Shown here: piece by piece, positions 60,837-64,000 of the stretch
How positions within the stretch are numbered: the first letter of the stretch is position 1
Layout of the letters: every line of letters begins with the position of its first letter
DNA from: Candidatus Defluviilinea gracilis
Lineage (GTDB): Bacteria; Chloroflexota; Anaerolineae; Anaerolineales; Villigracilaceae
DNA length: 64,000 nucleotides
Assembly: GCA_016716235.1 (NCBI GenBank)
Contig: JADJWS010000003.1
Span: 248,001 to 312,000 of the forward strand
Direction of reading: 5' to 3'
The notes under the pieces: model-generated
Told to the model about the DNA's origin: nothing
The model's database searches: none
What the model saw: only the letters and a program-made list of their open reading frames with translations
Translations under genes and position numbers: made by a program

Positions 60837-60918
60837 AGGACTTACGCAGTTGGCGGGCAGTTGTACTGCCGCCGCCGCAGTGCAACTACGGCGCAACAGG
60901 TTCAACTGCGTAAGTCCT
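60837..60918 (+). repeat. Dispersed inverted-repeat element, copy 2 (complete, 82 bp)
   Basis: The terminal inverted repeats AGGACTTACGCAGTTG and CAACTGCGTAAGTCCT are perfect over 16 bp. The middle has GCGGGCAGTTGTACTGCCGC and GCGCAACAGG. It is the least decayed copy and carries no open frame, so it looks like a MITE or small non-autonomous element. It ends 20 bases before the WD40 lipoprotein ATG. Confidence 0.9.
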
Positions 60919-60937
60919 AATTAAATTGAAGGAAACC

Positions 60938-63052
60938 ATGCTCAAATCTCTCCTGACAAGAATCTCCATTCAGTTGATTGTGTTCGCCGCTCTTGCAACT
61001 TCTTGCGCGCCTCAAGCCATTGTTGCTCCAACCCAAAATACGACGCCAACCGTCGCTGAAACGATCCTACCGCCCGAACATCAGGCTACTCCATTGCCTG
61101 CGCTTACGGCTTTGCCTGACGCTCCCCCGTCGCTACCCGATAACTCTCTGGCTTTGCCGGCCACCGCGCCCTTGCAATGGCCCACACAGCCAATTACTTT
61201 GGAGAATGCAAAAGACATCCAGGAGTTACATCGTTGGGGTCGCGGAGATGTGCAACGCCTCAGACAACTTGAACGAAACCCGGAGCAATTTCTTGTCCAG
61301 ACCCCTCTTGGAGTGTATTTATATCAAGAGACCCCTCCTTATGTTCTTGCCTTTATGCCGGATGCGGATGAATTTGCCGTATCGGACAATGAAAATTTGT
61401 TAGCGGTGAGTCTCAAAACTGGCGATGTCCAAATTTGGGATTTGGAAAGTAAATCTCTAGTTACGACCTATGCGCATTCGTTCCCGGAGGATATCGTCAA
61501 GAAAATCGAAGACGATAAACTCCTCCCTTTTTATGTGGGCGGAATGGCATTTTCGCCCGATGGTTCTGAAATTGCAGTTGGATATGCGGACGGCACAGTA
61601 GAACTCCGCCGGATCGGAGAGCCAGCCCCATACCTCGCCCTAAAGCATGATTCCTTCTCCTTGTGGCAAACCGATATTGGCTTGATCTACCAACTCAGCT
61701 ATTCTCCCGATGGAGAGACACTGACTGTCTTCAAATTTGAATCATATACCAATGCGAATCGAATATCTTTTTGGAGTCTACCGGAAGGGAAATTGATCTC
61801 GCTGAGCGAGGCGGGGCGATATTACGATTTTGTTCAGCCTGCCTACCTGCCTGATGACCAAACCTTGCTTGTGCTATCCAGGGAGGACTCGTATCTTTTC
61901 CTGACGTTGTGGAACGTTCTCACAGGTGAAAAAATGGGGAGATTTGGCACAGACCTTGTTGAAATCAATTCTACCAACCTGTCGCAGGATGGCAGTGCAA
62001 TCACGATTCTGGGCTCGGATAGTGAAATGAACTTATATCGTATTGTGCGAGAACTACCGGGAGGTAAACTGATCGAAAAGGAGAAACTGAACGGAACATC
62101 CGGCGATGAAGAGTTGGAGCAGATTGGAGACTTCCTTTTGGAACAGGGTCACTACTCCAACGTTTGGGGCGAGGAGGATGATTTCAAAGTCGCCCAGGTT
62201 GGCATGATCGGCGATCAGGCATTTCGCTTATTGGGAGAGTCTCATTGGTTGACATTTCCCGAAGGAATTAGGCAACCCCTAAGTATTCCTGACGCCGTTT
62301 CTAGCCCATATATTGATATTTCCAATCAGTCCGTTACCTGGTGCGAATCTGGAGGGTTGTACATTCTTGATAAACATGGCAATGTAACCAAGATGATTGA
62401 AGCATTGCCGATTCCCAACTGCGACGGCGTTATCGTTAGCTCCACCTCTCGGTACGCGGTGATATGGCGTGATACAGCGCAATATTTGGTCAATCTTGAA
62501 AATGGAAAATCGAACAGCCTGCAACTCGGGATACCATGGGACCCCAAAATTCTTTCCGCGAGATTTACTCAAGATGATAAGTTTCTAATTACCAGCGCGG
62601 CGGGAGGTATTGCCACCTGGCAGGTCGATCCCCCGCAGAAACTCGCAATGAGCGATGCGAGTCTTTATTCCGGCAATAATATCGAAATCGTCATTTCGAG
62701 CGACGGCGCTTTTGTCGTTACGCTGGATGCCGGCACGAAACTACAGTTGGACCAAACGAGTCAGATTAAGGTTTGGCGATTTGAAGATGCTTTTATTTTG
62801 CGTCGAATTAATCTACCTTTCACCGACAAAGTTCAGCCGAAATTCATATCATTCGCATTATCGCCAGACGATAAGATGATTGCCAGCGGAGACAATTTTG
62901 GTGGAATTCGCTTGTGGAGCGTTGAACGCGGAGAAGAACTGGCGCTCCTCGAATTCGACTATCAGCCTGTCGATCTAACTTTTACTCGCGACGGCTCCGG
63001 CTTGATCGTTGTTCTGGGCGATGGCACATCTCGTTTGATAGGGATCCCGTAA
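60938..63052 (+). CDS. WD40-repeat lipoprotein
   Basis: 704 residues. The signal peptide ends in LATSC (about residue 22). After a Pro/Thr-rich linker come several WD40 beta-propeller blades (GDVQIWDLESK, FSPDGSEIAVGYADGTVELRR, FISFALSPDDKMIASGDNFGGIRLWSVERGEELA broken: SPDDKMIASGDNFGGIRLW). The last blade ends at the stop. The ATG at 60938 with GAAGGAAA upstream is preferred over a TTG four codons earlier. It is likely a surface-exposed protein-binding scaffold. Its promoter must lie in or near the repeat element upstream. Confidence 0.87.
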   Translation: MLKSLLTRISIQLIVFAALATSCAPQAIVAPTQNTTPTVAETILPPEHQATPLPALTALPDAPPSLPDNSLALPATAPLQWPTQPITLENAKDIQELHRWGRGDVQRLRQLERNPEQFLVQTPLGVYLYQETPPYVLAFMPDADEFAVSDNENLLAVSLKTGDVQIWDLESKSLVTTYAHSFPEDIVKKIEDDKLLPFYVGGMAFSPDGSEIAVGYADGTVELRRIGEPAPYLALKHDSFSLWQTDIGLIYQLSYSPDGETLTVFKFESYTNANRISFWSLPEGKLISLSEAGRYYDFVQPAYLPDDQTLLVLSREDSYLFLTLWNVLTGEKMGRFGTDLVEINSTNLSQDGSAITILGSDSEMNLYRIVRELPGGKLIEKEKLNGTSGDEELEQIGDFLLEQGHYSNVWGEEDDFKVAQVGMIGDQAFRLLGESHWLTFPEGIRQPLSIPDAVSSPYIDISNQSVTWCESGGLYILDKHGNVTKMIEALPIPNCDGVIVSSTSRYAVIWRDTAQYLVNLENGKSNSLQLGIPWDPKILSARFTQDDKFLITSAAGGIATWQVDPPQKLAMSDASLYSGNNIEIVISSDGAFVVTLDAGTKLQLDQTSQIKVWRFEDAFILRRINLPFTDKVQPKFISFALSPDDKMIASGDNFGGIRLWSVERGEELALLEFDYQPVDLTFTRDGSGLIVVLGDGTSRLIGIP

Positions 63053-63249
63053 CCATGATCAAAACCCGATAAGTAGTATGCTCAAAAGGAGTTGTCATGA
63101 TTCTGCGCGGGGGTGGGCGGATTTCATGGAAAACCCATTTATACACCCGCGTTAAACCGTGTTGTCCGTGAATTCCGCGTCCAAAAAATTCGTAGCCAGG
63201 GAAATTCCCAGAAACCGGTAATTCACCTTTTCGGGTTTCCCCTGTTTGA

Positions 63250-63258
63250 TGGTAAGAT
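63250..63258 (+). promoter_or_regulatory. Extended -10 box of the nitrilase-domain gene
   Basis: TGGTAAGAT (TGnTAnnnT) ends 7 bases before the ATG at 63266; no ribosome-binding sequence. The rest of the gap 63053-63265 holds repeat words (GTGAATTCCGCGTCC, CCCGCGTTAAACCG) but no gene. Confidence 0.6.
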
Positions 63259-63265
63259 TCTCGCA

Positions 63266-64000
63266 ATGAAACTCAACCTCGCGCTCGCGCAAATCGCCAC
63301 CAAACTGGGGGATGTCGATTCGAATCTCGACAAGCACCTTGAATTCATTCAACAAGCAAAATCGCAAAAAGCGGACTTAGTTGTCTTCCCCGAACTTTCA
63401 CTAACGGGATATGTGTTGCAGGATTTGGTCGCCTCAGTCGCGCACACGCCGACGGATGGCGATCCTGTTTTTAAGCATCTTCTCAACGAATCTCGCGACC
63501 TGGATATTGTGGTTGGATTCGTGGACGAAGACTCGCGCCACCGCTTCTACATCGCCTCTGCCTACCTTTCAGGCGGACGCGCCATCCACGTTCATCATAA
63601 AGTGTATCTTCCAACGTATGGACTCTTCGATGAAGGGCGGTTCTTCGCCTGGGGGGATGCTGTCCGCGCCTTCGACACGCGCTTCGGACGGGTCGGCATG
63701 TTGATCTGCGAAGATTTCTGGCACGCCTCGCCGCCTTATTTGCTCTGGCTCGACGGCGCGGACATTATGCTGTTTTCATCCGCTTCGCCGGGGCGCGGTC
63801 TGACCGACAAGGAAAAACTCGAGTCTGCTCGTTGGGTGGAGCGCGTGAGCAAAGCCTATGCCAGCATGTTCACATCGTTTGTGGCGCATTGCAACCGTGT
63901 CGGCTTTGAAGACGGGTTGCTATTTTGGGGCGGCGCAACGATCAACGACCCGAACGGCGAATTGCTCGCGCAGGGTCCATACTTTGAAGAAGCGTTGACC
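63266..64000 (+). CDS. Carbon-nitrogen hydrolase (nitrilase) domain, probably the N-terminal part of NAD+ synthetase; partial
   Basis: The open frame runs off the right edge (245 codons visible, no stop). It starts KLNLALAQIATKLGDVDSN and has the nitrilase triad: Glu in VVFPELSLTGY near residue 43, Lys in HHKVYLPTYGLFDE near residue 112, and Cys in VGMLICEDFWH near residue 148. This wording is that of the glutamine-amidase domain of NadE; the synthetase domain would follow outside the window, fused or as a separate gene. It is leaderless by its promoter position. Confidence 0.85.
   Translation, partial: MKLNLALAQIATKLGDVDSNLDKHLEFIQQAKSQKADLVVFPELSLTGYVLQDLVASVAHTPTDGDPVFKHLLNESRDLDIVVGFVDEDSRHRFYIASAYLSGGRAIHVHHKVYLPTYGLFDEGRFFAWGDAVRAFDTRFGRVGMLICEDFWHASPPYLLWLDGADIMLFSSASPGRGLTDKEKLESARWVERVSKAYASMFTSFVAHCNRVGFEDGLLFWGGATINDPNGELLAQGPYFEEALT

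Noticed and set aside
1..64000. CRISPR array, prophage or secretion-system cluster
   Set aside because: No regularly spaced direct repeats with unique spacers, no phage structural or integrase genes, and no conserved secretion components were seen; repeats here are dispersed palindromes.

Overview
The window most likely comes from an uncultivated or little-studied member of the Anaerolineae (phylum Chloroflexota). This is inferred from gene content and style. There are many small lipoproteins with SH3, NBR1-Ig-like, WD40 or LGFP-like repeats and Thr/Pro linkers, two very large cyclase-ATPase-TPR signalling proteins, and intergenic spaces filled with short imperfect palindromes. Start codons often lie 6-7 bases behind an extended -10 box. 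There is no rRNA operon, CRISPR array or prophage. The only complete mobile element is one IS1182-like insertion sequence.

Layout. 1-2.6 kb (mostly minus): an ECF/ABC ATPase fragment, a SAM hydrolase (DUF62), a ferritin (plus) and a thioredoxin-like lipoprotein whose active-site cysteine codon is TGA. 2.7-9.9 kb (plus): an aldehyde/P5C dehydrogenase with a histone-H1-like basic tail, a methyltransferase, a two-subunit CoA transferase, a CPBP protease, an SH3 lipoprotein and a GNAT. 10.1-21.3 kb (minus): YggU/YggT/YggS; an envelope operon (L,D-transpeptidase, CcdA, a cysteine-less glutaredoxin domain fused to DUF2085, PgeF); an overlapping operon with two patatins and an esterase; two lipoproteins and a PLP enzyme. 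21.6-33.8 kb: MFS transporter, SmpB, initiator tRNA, response regulator, M23 peptidase, TrmH-type methylase divergent from a giant protein with the architecture of soluble adenylyl cyclase, RluE-like synthase, FNT channel. 33.8-41.1 kb (minus): Smr protein, cyclase/NB-ARC/TPR protein, histidine phosphatase, RarA, the IS, a STAS protein. 41.3-48.8 kb (minus): DMT transporter, HAD phosphatase, MFS/spermidine-synthase fusion, CNNM/CorC protein, SelD, SPFH protein. 48.9-54.9 kb: PyrK-like protein, lipoprotein, WecB/WecC and a type II restriction-modification pair. 55-64 kb (plus): NfeD/stomatin pair, RimI, acyltransferase, RNase D, beta-CASP nuclease, tRNA-Ser, WD40 lipoprotein, nitrilase/NAD synthetase N-terminus.

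The most important result is selenium use. SelD (46654-47712) reads through an in-frame TGA exactly where other SelD proteins carry their catalytic Cys/Sec. A thioredoxin-fold lipoprotein (1999-2535) reads through a TGA at the first position of its CxxC motif, giving Sec-Ser-Thr-Cys. Both TGA codons are followed, 20 and 26 bases downstream, by a hairpin with a 7-bp perfect stem and a GUU triloop, as expected for bacterial SECIS elements. A gene caller would cut the first protein in two and shorten the second. CcdA in the same window is a plausible electron donor for the exported selenoprotein (inference).

A second theme is repeat-driven remodelling. An 82-bp inverted-repeat element is present in four copies. 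A low-complexity repeat forms the C-terminus of WecC and an in-frame insertion inside a cyclase domain. The IS carries a -35-like hexamer in its terminal repeat that is placed 17 bp from the -10 box of rarA.
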